Positions 1 to 10,243 of a stretch of 64,000 nucleotides of DNA are shown piece after piece (position 1 is the stretch's first letter; each line of letters starts with the position of its first letter). The position numbers were made by a program, and so were the translations under genes. The notes beneath the pieces were generated by a model that saw nothing but the letters and a program-made list of their open reading frames with translations, was not told where the DNA came from and searched no databases. Source of the stretch: Nemophila menziesii (Eukaryota; Streptophyta; Magnoliopsida; Boraginales; Hydrophyllaceae); NCBI GenBank assembly GCA_029959085.1, contig JARWIR010000240.1, forward strand, positions 1 to 64,000, given 5' to 3'.

Positions 1-75
1 ACGAAAAAGGAATTACTAGTTGTTGTATATGCATTTGACAAATTTTTTTCCTATCTTCTTGGAGAAAAAATTACT
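1..75 (+). pseudogene. Ty3/gypsy RNase H fragment, plus strand
   Basis: Read on the plus strand from base 1, this encodes TKKELLVVVYAFDKFFSYLL, the start of the RNase H segment that follows reverse transcriptase in Athila-type pol (compare TVTE followed by EMLAVVYAFDKF in E1 on the minus strand). It stops at about base 75, where it meets a reverse-transcriptase fragment on the opposite strand. The two pol pieces are therefore head to head, which shows a local inversion. It is cut by the window edge and cannot be functional as seen. Confidence 0.8.
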
Positions 76-568
76 AGTACTCTCTTCCAACTAACTTATC
101 TAACATCTTATCTATGAAAGGAAGAGGAAAATGATCTTCTCTGGTGGCCTTGTTCAACTTACGGTAATCCATACACACTCTCCAATCAACTACGGTTCTT
201 GAGGGAATGGCTTCATACTGAGCATTCAGAATAGTAGTGATACCACCCTTCTTTGGTACGCATTGGACCAGACTCACCCATTCACTACTAGCTATGAGAA
301 AAATGATTTCCGCATCTAGTAGCTTGATAACTTCCTTCTTTACCACCTCCTTCATATCTGGCATCAACCTCCTTTGTCCTTCGACTGAGCGTGCACTATC
401 ATCTTTCAGAATGATTTTGTGTTGGCAAATTGTAGGACTAATACCTTTGATATCATCAATAGTACATCCAATTGCCTCTTTATCGGCACTTAGTACACGC
501 AATAGTTTATCTTCTTAAGGGTCTGTTAAAGTAGCTGAAACAATAACAGGTAAAGTATTGTTAGTACC
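76..568 (-). pseudogene. Athila-type reverse transcriptase fragment
   Basis: The minus strand encodes the N-terminal half of a Ty3/gypsy reverse transcriptase. The reading starts at GTNNTLPVIV near 568 and runs through DIKGISP, QRRLMP, EWVSLVQCVPKKGG, VCMDYRKLNKAT and MLDKLVGREY. It ends before the LDG and FMDD catalytic motifs, so the palm is missing. It closely resembles the E1 enzyme. It is cut at 76 by the inverted RNase H fragment and at 568/569 by the LTR-derived insertion. The same piece occurs in opposite orientation at 63613-64000 with a few substitutions. It is dead and older than the inverted duplication. Confidence 0.9.
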
Positions 569-1773
569 TCATGTCTCCCTATTTGTGATATAATAATCTA
601 GGTTGGAGACATAATTTTAGGTGTTTATGACTAATTAATTATAGATTTATATTTGAATTTCGATAAATTCCTATTTCTTGTCTTGATTTGATGATAATTA
701 TTTTTAGAGCATTTTTGGTTTAATTTGTGTGTTAATGTGAATCTTTAAATATATATAGAAATTAATTAGATTCCAAATCAATTCTAAAGAGATAAGGAAA
801 TAAAATATGGAAGGAATCAAGAGATAAAAGGAAGTAGAGATTAAATAGGAAAGGAAAAGTTGTCAAGTAAATCTGAAATTCTGCAGCTATGCCCACTAAA
901 TTGAAGATAACTTCAAATCGGCTAGGAATTTGGATTAGCAATCAAAAGGAAAAGTGTATATCTTTTCTCTGTGGTCGTTTTGATATAAAGTAGGCAAAAA
1001 TTGGACAAATAACGAAGGAGTTAGGACTAAAACAAGACAATAGCATTTATCATATCTCCTATATTTAAGGAAACGAATTTGAATTGGAAAAGGAGTCCAA
1101 TTACTTGTCTTCTACTCCAAGATTTTGACCTAGGGTCTTCTTAAAACCTATAAATACACCATTTAATCATTGTAAACATGTCTTTACTCAGCCTTTAATT
1201 ATTATTACTCTTAGAAGTCATCCATAGGAGCAAGAAGACATGTATAGAGGAAGACAAGAAGTTGGAAAGTCACAAACTCCTCTTCTCCATCATCTCCCTC
1301 TATCATTAGCGTAATTTGTATTAAATTCTTTAGCTTATCTTAATTACTTTTATCCATAGTTTATTTCTGTGTCTTTAAATATGAATTAATTTTCCCATAG
1401 CTTGTGTTTGCATATGTATAATCTTTGATTTATAATTCTCTATTTGCTTTTATATTATTTGGGAAAACCTTTTTAAATTGATTCTAACTTCTTAACCATA
1501 TATTTGTTTTATGTGCTTTGATTTATTGATCGTAGTTCTTGTGAGTGCATGCGTATAGACTATCCCATCAATAGTAGTTAGATGGTCACCCGGAAGGGGT
1601 GTCTAATTAATCCAGATCTGAAAACCAAATAAATATTATTACTTTTATAATTGGACACCCCTAACTCAAATATGAATTTATCAAAATACGAATAAAAATC
1701 TATAATTAATTAATCATAAACACCTAAAATAATTTATGCAATCTAGATAATTATATCACAAATAGGGAGACAT
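569..1773. repeat. LTR-derived structure with inverted ends
   Basis: The first 1.05 kb is an Athila-family LTR in plus orientation. It begins with an ATGTCTCCCTATTTGTGAT terminus and includes the conserved CCCGGAAGGGGTG block near 1590. After about 1640 the sequence turns back and finishes with the same LTR terminus in minus orientation (AAATAGGGAGACATCA). The unit thus has imperfect terminal inverted repeats of about 100 bases. Its left end interrupts a reverse-transcriptase gene directly. Its right end is followed by a polypurine tract in minus orientation, as expected for a 3' LTR. An internally inverted 3' LTR is the simplest reading. Confidence 0.75.
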
Positions 1774-2890
1774 CAAGACCCCCAACTCAAAGTTGTATCA
1801 TCCCGATAAAATAAAGATAAAACAAAGGGAAGTCTCTAAATACACAACATGTAGATTAAGAACAGTGAGAAAGAAGATAGAAGAATATATGAAATAAACT
1901 CAAAGCAACTACTCAAAAAATTTCATGTAATAATATTTACAAACTAGATTACATGTACACTTGTCATACTCACGATCAACACGGCTCAAATTCAAGACCA
2001 GATTAGCTTTGCAATGCAAGAAGGAGAGGTTTTTCACTTAGTTTACCAAGGAGGCTGTAGATTGTTCATCAAATTTCACTAGTATCCAAAAGATCCACTT
2101 AACTACTCTCTAACGGATCAATTACTTCTAGATTGCATAGCAAAGAATCAAAAGGTGTTTAAGGGTTGTAATGTTGGATTAGGGACGGTATGAATGATAT
2201 TATATTTGGATAGAGTTAGCTTTTGGCTCTCTCCTCACTAGCCATCAACGAATCACCCTAGTGCTTGACTTACTCTCATAAAACGTTCTCACTTAACCCA
2301 ATGAATTGATGCACCAATTAGCATCCCTAATAACCCAATACTAAAGCATTAAGATGATCACATAAAAATTCCACTTTGCCGGTCCAAATATTTTCAATCT
2401 TTTCTTAGTATTTTTTTCTTTTGTATAGTTATGACTCTCTTTTTTTATGTGAAATATCATGCTATTTTTTCACATTTTTTCCTTTTCATAACTTTTTTCC
2501 ATTTACTATTACCCCGGCAAAGGGTTACAATATAATAAACCTGTGAATCATCATCAAAATATAGAGAACAATTACATAAGCTCAAAAATCCCAACCCAAT
2601 AATAATTTCCCTAATGGTGGACCCACCACCCCAAACTCAAGCTCTAAAACAACCGTCTACACATCGCGATTCGAGTGCGGGTCATATGGAAAAGTCCTAA
2701 AATCTAAAAGGTTATGGCTTATAATGTGCCTAATAAAAAGGCTTTAGAAAAGCTAGAAAGGGCTGAGAAGGATATAAATATAATAAATGGATAGCAAGCT
2801 AATAGGCAACAAGGGGTTATCAAAGAACTGCCTTAAAATTTATTGTCATTTACTACTACCTTATGTAAGCTTTTAGAAAAATTTCACAAG
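1774..2890 (-). repeat. 3' tail of an older Athila-like element (E0)
   Basis: Directly after the LTR-derived structure comes a polypurine tract on the minus strand (complement of AGACCCCCAACTCAAAG), a decayed hairpin, and non-coding sequence shared with the tails of E1 and E3. The shared blocks include ATTACCCCGGCAAAGGGTTA near 2510, CCACCCCAAACTCAAGCTC near 2627 and AAAGAACTGCCTTA near 2823. No coding sequence remains. It stops at the E1 insertion, and in the right arm the same tail stops near 61319. Confidence 0.8.
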
Positions 2891-4401
2891 TGGTACGACT
2901 AAGGTGTGATAAAATATGATATAAATAAAGTGCAGATAAACACCCTAAGCTAGCACGGTTCTGCAAGTATACAGATCGTATGCAAGTTTTAGAAAATAAG
3001 TAAGATTCGTTCCGCAGAGACTACGAAGGTTAGGGGAATCTTATGCAATAATCAAGTGCAGATAATTAAAGCTAGAACAAATAAAACGCAGAAAAAGTAA
3101 AGACAAATAGATATTTATTTGGTTTTTGATTAAACTAAATTAAAACTAAGAATTTAAAGACAGAAAATAAATACGATAGAAGGAGTAGTATGAGAATATA
3201 GCTTGAGTAAATAACATGTAATCCCCACTAGTTTTGCCGTTCTAAACATGTAAGGGTGAATTATGTAGTATTTCAATAATCGGTTCCAATTACGCTAGTT
3301 AGTTTTAAATAGGATTTACCTGTGTCAATAAGGCTTCCTAAGCAAACTGTTCGTGTAATTGGTAAATAGTAATATATACTAAACAATAGTGATTATCTAG
3401 TTAGGTTGATTTGTCAGATCTAAACCGAATACTAGACGTTATGTGCTAAACATGTAATTAAACACCATTGTCAATGGTGACCTAATTACTAGATGGTAAT
3501 TCTATATGGCCTAGGTTCCACAAGAACACAGAATATAAATCCAAACACATAAACAGAGAATAAAAACAATAATTCAATTTAAAACATAGAATTCCCAAAT
3601 TAGATAGATGTCAATCAAAACTAGGGTTCATACATATATGCTAAAACTCAAGTTAAAGAAATTTAGTTCATACTAATGCAAGAAAAAAAAGAAATTACAA
3701 ATTCAGAGGTAGAAGAAGACATTATGATGAACAACTCCTTCCAGACTTCTTTTCTTGTGTTGTAAGCTTCCTCTTGGTTTAAGGTTTCACCAAGGATGAT
3801 TTAAGAGTGTTAAGAGTCTGTATTTATAGTGTATAGGTTGACCTAATTCGTTTTCTTGAAGGAAAAGGTAACTATGGGCTCCAAGCCCAACTCAAATTCG
3901 TAGACCAAATACATACAATCAGCCCCGTTTTTCTTTTGGTCCTAAAAGTTTAAATATTTCTCCGATTGATGCGTATGAGTATACCAAATTCATCGTATCG
4001 GAAAGATATTAAACTTTTCTCTTGACCGTTTCTCCAAATTCCTCACCGTTTTAAAGATATAAGCTGATTTGTGGTCGTAGGTGCAGAAATTCAGATTTAA
4101 GGCAGCTTTTCCTTTTCCATGTTTTTAGCTTTTCTTTCCTTTATCTTCAATTTCCATGTTTATCTTCTTTCCTTTAGTTCTCTTTACCAACTAGGACTCT
4201 AATTAATTACCATATATCTCTAAAGCTTCACACTAAATAAATAATTAAACCCAATATGCTCTAAAAATAATAATTAATTTAATTCAAGACCCAAAATAGG
4301 AAAGTGTACTAAATCAAGCTAAAATCGACCTATAAACTAATAAATACGCCTAAAATGATGTCTCATAAATAGATTTTATTATCACAAATGAGGAGACATC
4401 A
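2891..4401 (-). repeat. E1 3' LTR
   Basis: Read on the minus strand it starts TGATGTCTCC at 4401 and ends GTCGTACCA at 2891, with the usual TG...CA ends. It matches 12621-14124 along its length with scattered substitutions and short indels. Confidence 0.95.
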
Positions 4402-4437
4402 AGACCCCCAACTCAAAGTTGTATCGTCCCGATACAA
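4402..4437 (-). other. E1 polypurine tract with upstream hairpin
   Basis: The minus strand reads a TTGTATCG/CGATACAA hairpin with a GGA loop (4419-4437), then CTTTGAGTTGGGGGTCT (4402-4418), ending at the first base of the 3' LTR. This is where plus-strand DNA synthesis should be primed. Confidence 0.8.
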
Positions 4438-5820
4438 TAAAAGTAAGAACAGAAGGGTAGTCAAATAAACAAGAAGAAGAAGTCGGAGGAGAATAAGAAC
4501 AGAACATAATGAATGATCCTAGAGAAAAATATCTAAAAAGTCTCATGTAGTAATGCTCAAGAAATAATGCACAAATATGCTTAATATACATGTAATCAAC
4601 AATCCATAAATTCAAGTCCAGATTAATTTCGCAATGCCAGAAGGAGAGGATGATAACTTAGTCATGTTAATGGCTATAGGTTGTTCATAGGTCCTAATAT
4701 AGCATCCAATGGTCCACTTACCTATTACCTAATAGCTCAATTGTTTCTCCACCAAGTAGTTAGAAACCCTAAGGTCTTTGGTTATAACGCGGCTTAGGGA
4801 CGGTGTGGTATATTTGGATAATGAAAAGTGAGCTTTTGGCTCTCTCCTCACTAGCCATCAACGAATCGCCCTAGAGCTTGAGTTTTCACTCGAATATGTT
4901 CTCACTCAACCCAATTTTTGATGCTTTTGATTTGCATCCCCAATAAATCTCAATTAAAACCTTTTGTGATGATATACAAATTCCACTTTGCCGGTCCGAA
5001 TATATATTTTTTCATTTCAAATCAATTTTTTTCTTTTGTATAGCTATGATTCTATTTTTGATGTTGAGATATCACGCTATTTTTTCATATATATATATTC
5101 TTTCTTTTTATGCCCTTGTTGGCAAATTTAGCTCGTAGCTTCTTTTTCATTCACTATTACCCCGGCAAAGGGTTACAATAATTACTTTCATCATCAATAA
5201 AATCACAATTATAATTCCCAAAACCCAATGTTCCCTAATGATGAAACCCACCACCCCAAACTCAAGCTCTAAAACGAGTTGTCTCAGGTTTTGCAATTCG
5301 AGTGCGGGTCATATGGATAAGTCCTACAAACTAAGGGTGTGGATTATAACGTGTTTTAAAAAGGCTTTAGAAAGGCTCAGAGGGGTTAAGATGGATAAAT
5401 AATAACAATAATCAAATAAAAGGGTGAGAAGGTATAAAAGGCTTCAAGTGTTTTAATCATGAAAGAACTGCCTTATTCATTTTTCTAACTACCAGATTTC
5501 GTTACGTTTTCATTATTAGTTCATAGACAAGTGGGTTTTCAACTAATTTCAAACCTCACTTTCTACACACCAAATAACTCTCCCTAAGTTTCAACGTGAC
5601 TTCATAGCATTACTCATTAACTTTCCTATCCTTTATTTCCTGTTTTCATACATGCATCCTAAACAAATTTGTATCATCTTTCAAAAACATACTACTTACT
5701 ATCATTGACCTAATAAAATCATGCTCAAATAGGTACATTCAAAATATTCTATGCCTTAATTCAACCTAAAAATTTTAAATTTTATGCAAAAACGAAAAGA
5801 AGATGAGGACAACGAATCCC
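4438..5820 (-). other. E1 conserved non-coding 3' tail
   Basis: No coding sequence is visible. Blocks shared with the E2, E3 and E0 tails include AGCTTTTGGCTCTCTCCTCA near 4830, ATTACCCCGGCAAAGGGTTA near 5156, a polypurine-like complement CCACCCCAAACTCAAGCTC at 5251-5269 and GAGTGCGGGTCATATGG near 5300. Conservation between otherwise divergent elements suggests an RNA or cis function such as packaging. Confidence 0.6.
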
Positions 5821-5858
5821 CACCCCCAACTCAAAAGTGAGCCGTGTCCCCACGACTC
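5821..5858 (-). other. E1 internal hairpin plus polypurine-like tract
   Basis: On the minus strand the order is a hairpin (GAGTCGTG, loop GGGA, CACGGCTC; 5839-5858, one G-U pair) followed by a purine-rich TTTTGAGTTGGGGGTG (5821-5836). This repeats the organisation at the true polypurine tract next to the 3' LTR, about 1.4 kb away. The same internal module occurs in E2 (20082-20119) and E3 (30767-30804). Confidence 0.65.
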
Positions 5859-5938
5859 GAAAAAGACTCAAGAACAATAAAATTTAAATTAGAACTAACT
5901 AAACTACCTAATGCATACAAGCTATTAAGAAAATAGAA

Positions 5939-6415
5939 TTAGAACGGCTTACCTGGCTGGCCATAGAGATCCATTATGTCCTCCTCCTCTTCCGAAGCAG
6001 AGGGATCAGAATAATTATCAATATCCCTTTCCAAAGTTATATCTTCCAGCTGTGATTGCATCTGTATAACTTCCACCCAAAGTGCTTTGTTTTCTTCTTG
6101 TAATCTTTCAACTTCATGTTGTAATTTAAGAGCCCATGGGGGAAGATCATGATCAATTTCAGAGGAAGAAGTAGAAGAACCTTGGTCATGAATTTTTTTC
6201 TTCTTCAAAGGCCTAGCTGATACAGCCATTCTAGCAGTTAACTTCTTTGGTAGTGGTTGTGCTGGTGCCTTTTCTTTTGATTCTTCAGTAGCCTCATCAA
6301 TGGTGATAGGCTTTTCAATGGTGGCTCCATGCAATTTCTTATTCTTCCCCAGGATGGTGCACTTTCTCTTGTATTCCATAGCATCAGATCTATTAGTCAT
6401 GTTTGATTTACCCAC
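5939..6415 (-). CDS. E1 3' ORF, coiled-coil protein of unknown role
   Basis: A 158-residue protein in the position where Athila elements carry an env-like or extra ORF. The N-terminal half is basic (GKNKKLHGATIEKP, RPLKKKKIHDQG) and could carry a nuclear localisation signal. Residues about 100-132 (LKLQHEVERLQEENKALWVE and on) have heptad spacing typical of a coiled coil, and the C-terminus is acidic (SASEEEEDIMDLYG). I see no membrane segment or signal peptide, so nothing here supports an envelope function. The E3 counterpart is longer and has a domain seen in other Athila 3' ORFs, so this may be a truncated or divergent version. Dimerisation and nuclear location are inferences. Confidence 0.6.
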   Translation of the reverse strand: MGKSNMTNRSDAMEYKRKCTILGKNKKLHGATIEKPITIDEATEESKEKAPAQPLPKKLTARMAVSARPLKKKKIHDQGSSTSSSEIDHDLPPWALKLQHEVERLQEENKALWVEVIQMQSQLEDITLERDIDNYSDPSASEEEEDIMDLYGQPGKPF

Positions 6416-6667
6416 AACTCAAGTTATACCAAGGATGAACTAAAATTTTAAGAGAAATTGGTTTAGATTGAGGTTGTAGCTTGGAATTGATGAAAGAGAA
6501 AGGTCTCTTGATGAATCTTGGAAGAATTCTTGAAATCTTGATGTTCTTGATGGTGTTTAATGGTGTAGTGGGATGAATTTGCTGAAGAATTTGTGTTTAT
6601 GGAGGAAGGAGGAGAGAATTATTGATGTTGTTGTGTTAATTGTGAAGGTTTGTACAAGCTTTAAGGT

Positions 6668-6677
6668 CTATATATAG
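6668..6677 (-). promoter_or_regulatory. Candidate TATA box for the E1 3' ORF
   Basis: CTATATATAG lies on the minus strand between the palindrome array and the 3' ORF, whose ATG is at 6415. E2 and E3 have a TATA-like site in the same relative place. It suggests an internal promoter, though not proof of one. Confidence 0.45.
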
Positions 6678-6769
6678 TGTTTGGGTCTGAAAATTTCGTG
6701 TGGGAGGGGTTAGGGTTGAGTTTTGATAAGGTAAGAATTAGAATAGGAATAAGACTCTTCAAAACCGCC

Positions 6770-7020
6770 ATAGTGCGGTGCACCGGACCTAGGCCGTGGT
6801 GTACCGCAGCTTCTGCTGTTCCAATTTTTAATCCTCGTCAAAAAAACCCGAGCTCCCATACCCGTGGTACGGGTTTTTGCCTCTGCGGTATACCGGACCT
6901 ATGTCGCGGTATACCGGACTTGTCATGCTCCAACTTTTTTTTCCTCTCGGCAATAAACCCGTGGTACGGGTTTTTCCAGGCGCGGTGCACCGCACGTGAG
7001 GCGCGGTATACCGGACCTGC
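6770..7020. repeat. E1 GC-rich palindrome array
   Basis: A GC-rich island in AT-rich surroundings. It contains palindromes of the form GCGGTGCACCGG and GCGGTATACCGG, arranged as three pairs with about 10-13 bases between members, at 6775-6808, 6885-6919 and 6981-7013. CCCGTGGTACGGG separators sit at 6861-6873 and 6958-6970. It lies between integrase and the 3' ORF, about 95 bases upstream of a TATA box for the minus strand. E2 and E3 have arrays with the same layout but other sequences. I infer a protein-binding or promoter role. Confidence 0.75.
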
Positions 7021-7243
7021 CTGCGAATTTTTCCAAGAAATTTTCTTTGACCCCAAACTCATTTCCTGCACAGTAACACACTACCTTTCTCTCCTATTAG
7101 CTTGTAAACACAATTTAAAAATGTACACTATCTTAAGATTATACACTAAAAAACAATAAACTAATCTAAAAAGCAATTAAAACAAGGGGTGTCTCCCAAG
7201 AGAACTTTTGTTTAACGTCTTTGAGTTAGACGTGTACCTCAGG

Positions 7244-8737
7244 CTAAGCGCTTTCTACGAGATGGATCGTCTCCTCTCGCACAAAATCCTCACTGTCATG
7301 GTATCTCTTCAAACGCTGGCCATTCACCATGAATGTCCTTTGCTCGGTTGGATGTTCAATTTCAATCGCTCCATGAGGTGTGACTTTCGTAACTATGTAA
7401 GGTCCTCCCCAACGGGATTTAAGCTTTCCTGGGTAGTTCGAAAATCGAGAATTGTATAATAACACTTTTTGTCCTCTCTCGAAATGCTTTGGACGGAGTC
7501 GCCTATCATGCCATCTCTTTGTTTTCTCCTTGTAAAGACGTGAATTTTCGTAGGCAAGATAGCGAAGCTCCTCCAACTCGTTCAACTGCATCATCCTTTG
7601 TTTCCCGGCCAATTCTGGGTTTAGATTCAGAGTTTTAATAGCCCAGAAGGCTCGAGCTTCAAGTTCAATAGGTAGATGACACGCTTTACCGTAGACCATG
7701 CGATATGGAGATGCCCCAACTAGTGTTTTAAATGCTGTTCTGTAAGCCCAGAGATCATCATCTAGCTTTAAAGACCAATCTTTCCTCGTTTTTTTCACGA
7801 TCTTCTCAAGAATAGATTTGATTTCTCGGTTGGAAACTTCAGCTTGACCGTTAGTTTGTGTGTGATAACCAGTTGAAATACGGTGTCTCACTCCAAACTT
7901 ATGAAGATAGTTTCTCAGTGGAGTGTTAATAAAATGGGTACCTTTATCACTAATGAGAACACGTGGTGTACCATGTCTTGAAAAGATGTTTGTTTTTAAG
8001 AATTTGATCACTGTTTGAGCATCGTTCTTCGGTGTTGCCACTACTTCTACCCATTTTGATACATAATCTACCGCAAGCAAAATATAAAGATTCCCATGGG
8101 AAGTGATGAAATGTCCCATGAAATCTATTCCCCATACATCAAAGATTTCAACTTCTAGGATATTGTTAAGCGGCATCGCGTCTCTTTTTGATATAATGCC
8201 AGTGAACTGGCATCTTGGACATGACTGGACAAAACGATGACAATCTTTGTGTAGGGTAGGCCAATAGAATCTGGATTGAAGAATTTTAGCTGCAGTCCTA
8301 TCGCCTTTAAAGTGACCTCCATAAGGTGAACTATGACAACTTGCTATGATCTTGTCAACTTCGCCTTCATGAACACATCGTCTAACAACTTGATCACTAC
8401 AAATCTTCCAGAGGTACGGTTCATCCCAATAATACTGTTTAGCCTGGTGAGATAATCTTTGTCTTTGTTGTGGGTGGATATCCTTGGGGAATACGCCACT
8501 AACGATGAGGTTGACTAGATCTGCATACCATGGCACAAACACATTTTTAATAGCAAAAAGTTGTTCATCAGGGAATACCTCTTTAACCAACAATGGTGCT
8601 TTGTTCGCATCAGATCCTTCGAGCCTTGATAAATAACCAGCAACTTGATTTTCGCATCCCTTTCGGTCTCGAATATCTATGTCGAATTCTTGAAGCAACG
8701 ATACCCATCTAATAAGACGCGGCTTAGCGTCCTTTTT
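7244..8737 (-). CDS. E1 integrase, open frame
   Basis: About 495 codons in the same frame as RT and RNase H, after the last pol stop. It has an N-terminal HHCC zinc finger (CHSSPYGGH ... CPRC), the catalytic DDE set ([26 protein letters not shown]) and a C-terminal GPF/Y module ([12 protein letters not shown]), ending in HLVESA and a stop. Integrase inserts the linear cDNA into the genome. No nonsense or frameshift is visible, in contrast to gag and RNase H upstream. There is no obvious native start, since it should be released from Pol by the protease. After the stop comes the GACGTTAAACAAAAGT block also found in E2 and, slightly changed, in E3. Confidence 0.93.
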   Translation of the reverse strand, partial: KKDAKPRLIRWVSLLQEFDIDIRDRKGCENQVAGYLSRLEGSDANKAPLLVKEVFPDEQLFAIKNVFVPWYADLVNLIVSGVFPKDIHPQQRQRLSHQAKQYYWDEPYLWKICSDQVVRRCVHEGEVDKIIASCHSSPYGGHFKGDRTAAKILQSRFYWPTLHKDCHRFVQSCPRCQFTGIISKRDAMPLNNILEVEIFDVWGIDFMGHFITSHGNLYILLAVDYVSKWVEVVATPKNDAQTVIKFLKTNIFSRHGTPRVLISDKGTHFINTPLRNYLHKFGVRHRISTGYHTQTNGQAEVSNREIKSILEKIVKKTRKDWSLKLDDDLWAYRTAFKTLVGASPYRMVYGKACHLPIELEARAFWAIKTLNLNPELAGKQRMMQLNELEELRYLAYENSRLYKEKTKRWHDRRLRPKHFERGQKVLLYNSRFSNYPGKLKSRWGGPYIVTKVTPHGAIEIEHPTEQRTFMVNGQRLKRYHDSEDFVREETIHLVESA

Positions 8738-10243
8738 CTACATAAGGTACTTGATAGCTGAATTGTCCGTGTATACAACGGTTTTCTTCCCAATCAGATA
8801 GGAACGGAATTTATCAAAAGCATATACCACGGCCAACATCTCTTACTCCGTTACTGTATAATTCATCTGGGCAGCGTTGAAAGTCTTACTTGCATAATAA
8901 ATCGTGTGGAAGATCTTGTCTTTCCTCTGTCCCAATACAACACCCATAGCGTGATCACTAGCATCGCACATAAGTTCAAACTGAGCTTTCCAATCAGGAG
9001 GTATAACAATAGGTGTAGAGATTAGTTTCTCCTTAATCGTCAAAAACTCTTGAAGACATTCGTCGGTAAAATTAAAAGGAGTATCCTTTTCGAGTAACGA
9101 ACATAGCGGTTTGGAGATCTTGGAGAAATCTTTAATAAATCTTCGATAAAATCCTGCGTGACCCAAGAAACTTCTCACTCCTTTTACAGAAATTGGAGGT
9201 GGTAATGTTTTGATAACTTCAATTTTTGCACGATCAACCTCCATTCCTGCCTTTGAAACTTTATGTCCCAACACGATTCCCTCTTGAACCATGAAGTGGC
9301 ATTTTTCCCAATTAAGCACAAGATCTTTTTCTCTACATCTCACAAGGACTTTCTCAATATTATTCAAACAATCATCAAAACTATCTCCAAATACCGAAAA
9401 ATCATCCATAAAAACCTCCAAGTATTTATCAATCATGTCCCAAAATATAGCCATCATGCATCTCTGGAACGTGGCAGGTGCATTACATAAACCAAACGGC
9501 ATCCTCCTATAGGCAAAAGTACCAAACGGACAAGTAAAAGTTGTTTTGTGCTGATCAAGGGGATCCACACAAATATGATTATAACCTAAATATCCGTCAA
9601 GGAAACAATAATACTCTCTCCCTGCAAGTTTGTCTAGCATCTGATCAATGAATGTTAGCGGGAAGTGATCTTTCTTTGTAGCTTTGTTGAGTCTTCGGTA
9701 ATCCATGCATACTCGCCACCCCACAACTGTTCTTGATGTTATGGATTCACCTTGATCATTAAGGATGGTAGTGATACCTCCTTTCTTTGGAACACATTGC
9801 ACTGGACTAACCCAATCACTGCTAGCAATCGGATAGATAATTCCTACGTCTAAAAACTTGATAACTTCCTTTATCACCACTTCTTTCACAGCTGGCATGA
9901 GTCTTCTTTGTCCCTCTATAGATCGCCCACCTTCGTTCTCAAGAATGATTTTGTGTTTGCAAACGGACGGACTAATTCCCTTGATGTCGGCAATAGTCCA
10001 TCTGATTGCTTCTTGGTTAGCACGAAGTACATGAAGTAACTTCTCCTCTTGAGGACCTGAAAGGTTAGCAGAAATAATAACAGGCAAAGTTTTGTTCGTA
10101 CCTAGATATGCATAGCGTAGATGATCTGGAAGCGGTCTTTCTTCGAGAACAGGTGGACATATTATGGATGGTTGTTTCATTGGTTCAATGTCACCTGATT
10201 CTCGAAGTATTTCTCGTACATTTGATCCTAATGCAACAATTCC
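8738..10243 (-). pseudogene. E1 reverse transcriptase and RNase H, two stops
   Basis: An ATG lies at 10180, but the frame is open up to about 10243. Reverse transcriptase spans roughly residues 20-330 from that ATG, with YLGTNKTLPVII, CMDYRRLNKAT, the LDG aspartate near residue 195 and FMDD at about 257-260, all catalytic aspartates present. RNase H starts near FELMCDASDHAMGVVLGQ and is cut by a TAA at 8841-8843 inside the TVTE-EMLAVVYAF motif and by a TAG at 8738-8740. The frame then runs on into integrase without a shift. The polymerase half looks intact at the residue level, but a full Pol protein cannot be translated. Confidence 0.93.

Noticed and set aside
569..1773. DNA transposon defined by terminal inverted repeats
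   Set aside because: The ends are Athila LTR termini and one side carries a polypurine tract, so a rearranged LTR explains it better. No transposase is seen.
5939..6415. Envelope-like protein in E1
   Set aside because: No signal peptide, transmembrane segment or cysteine pattern is visible; the protein is charged and coiled-coil.
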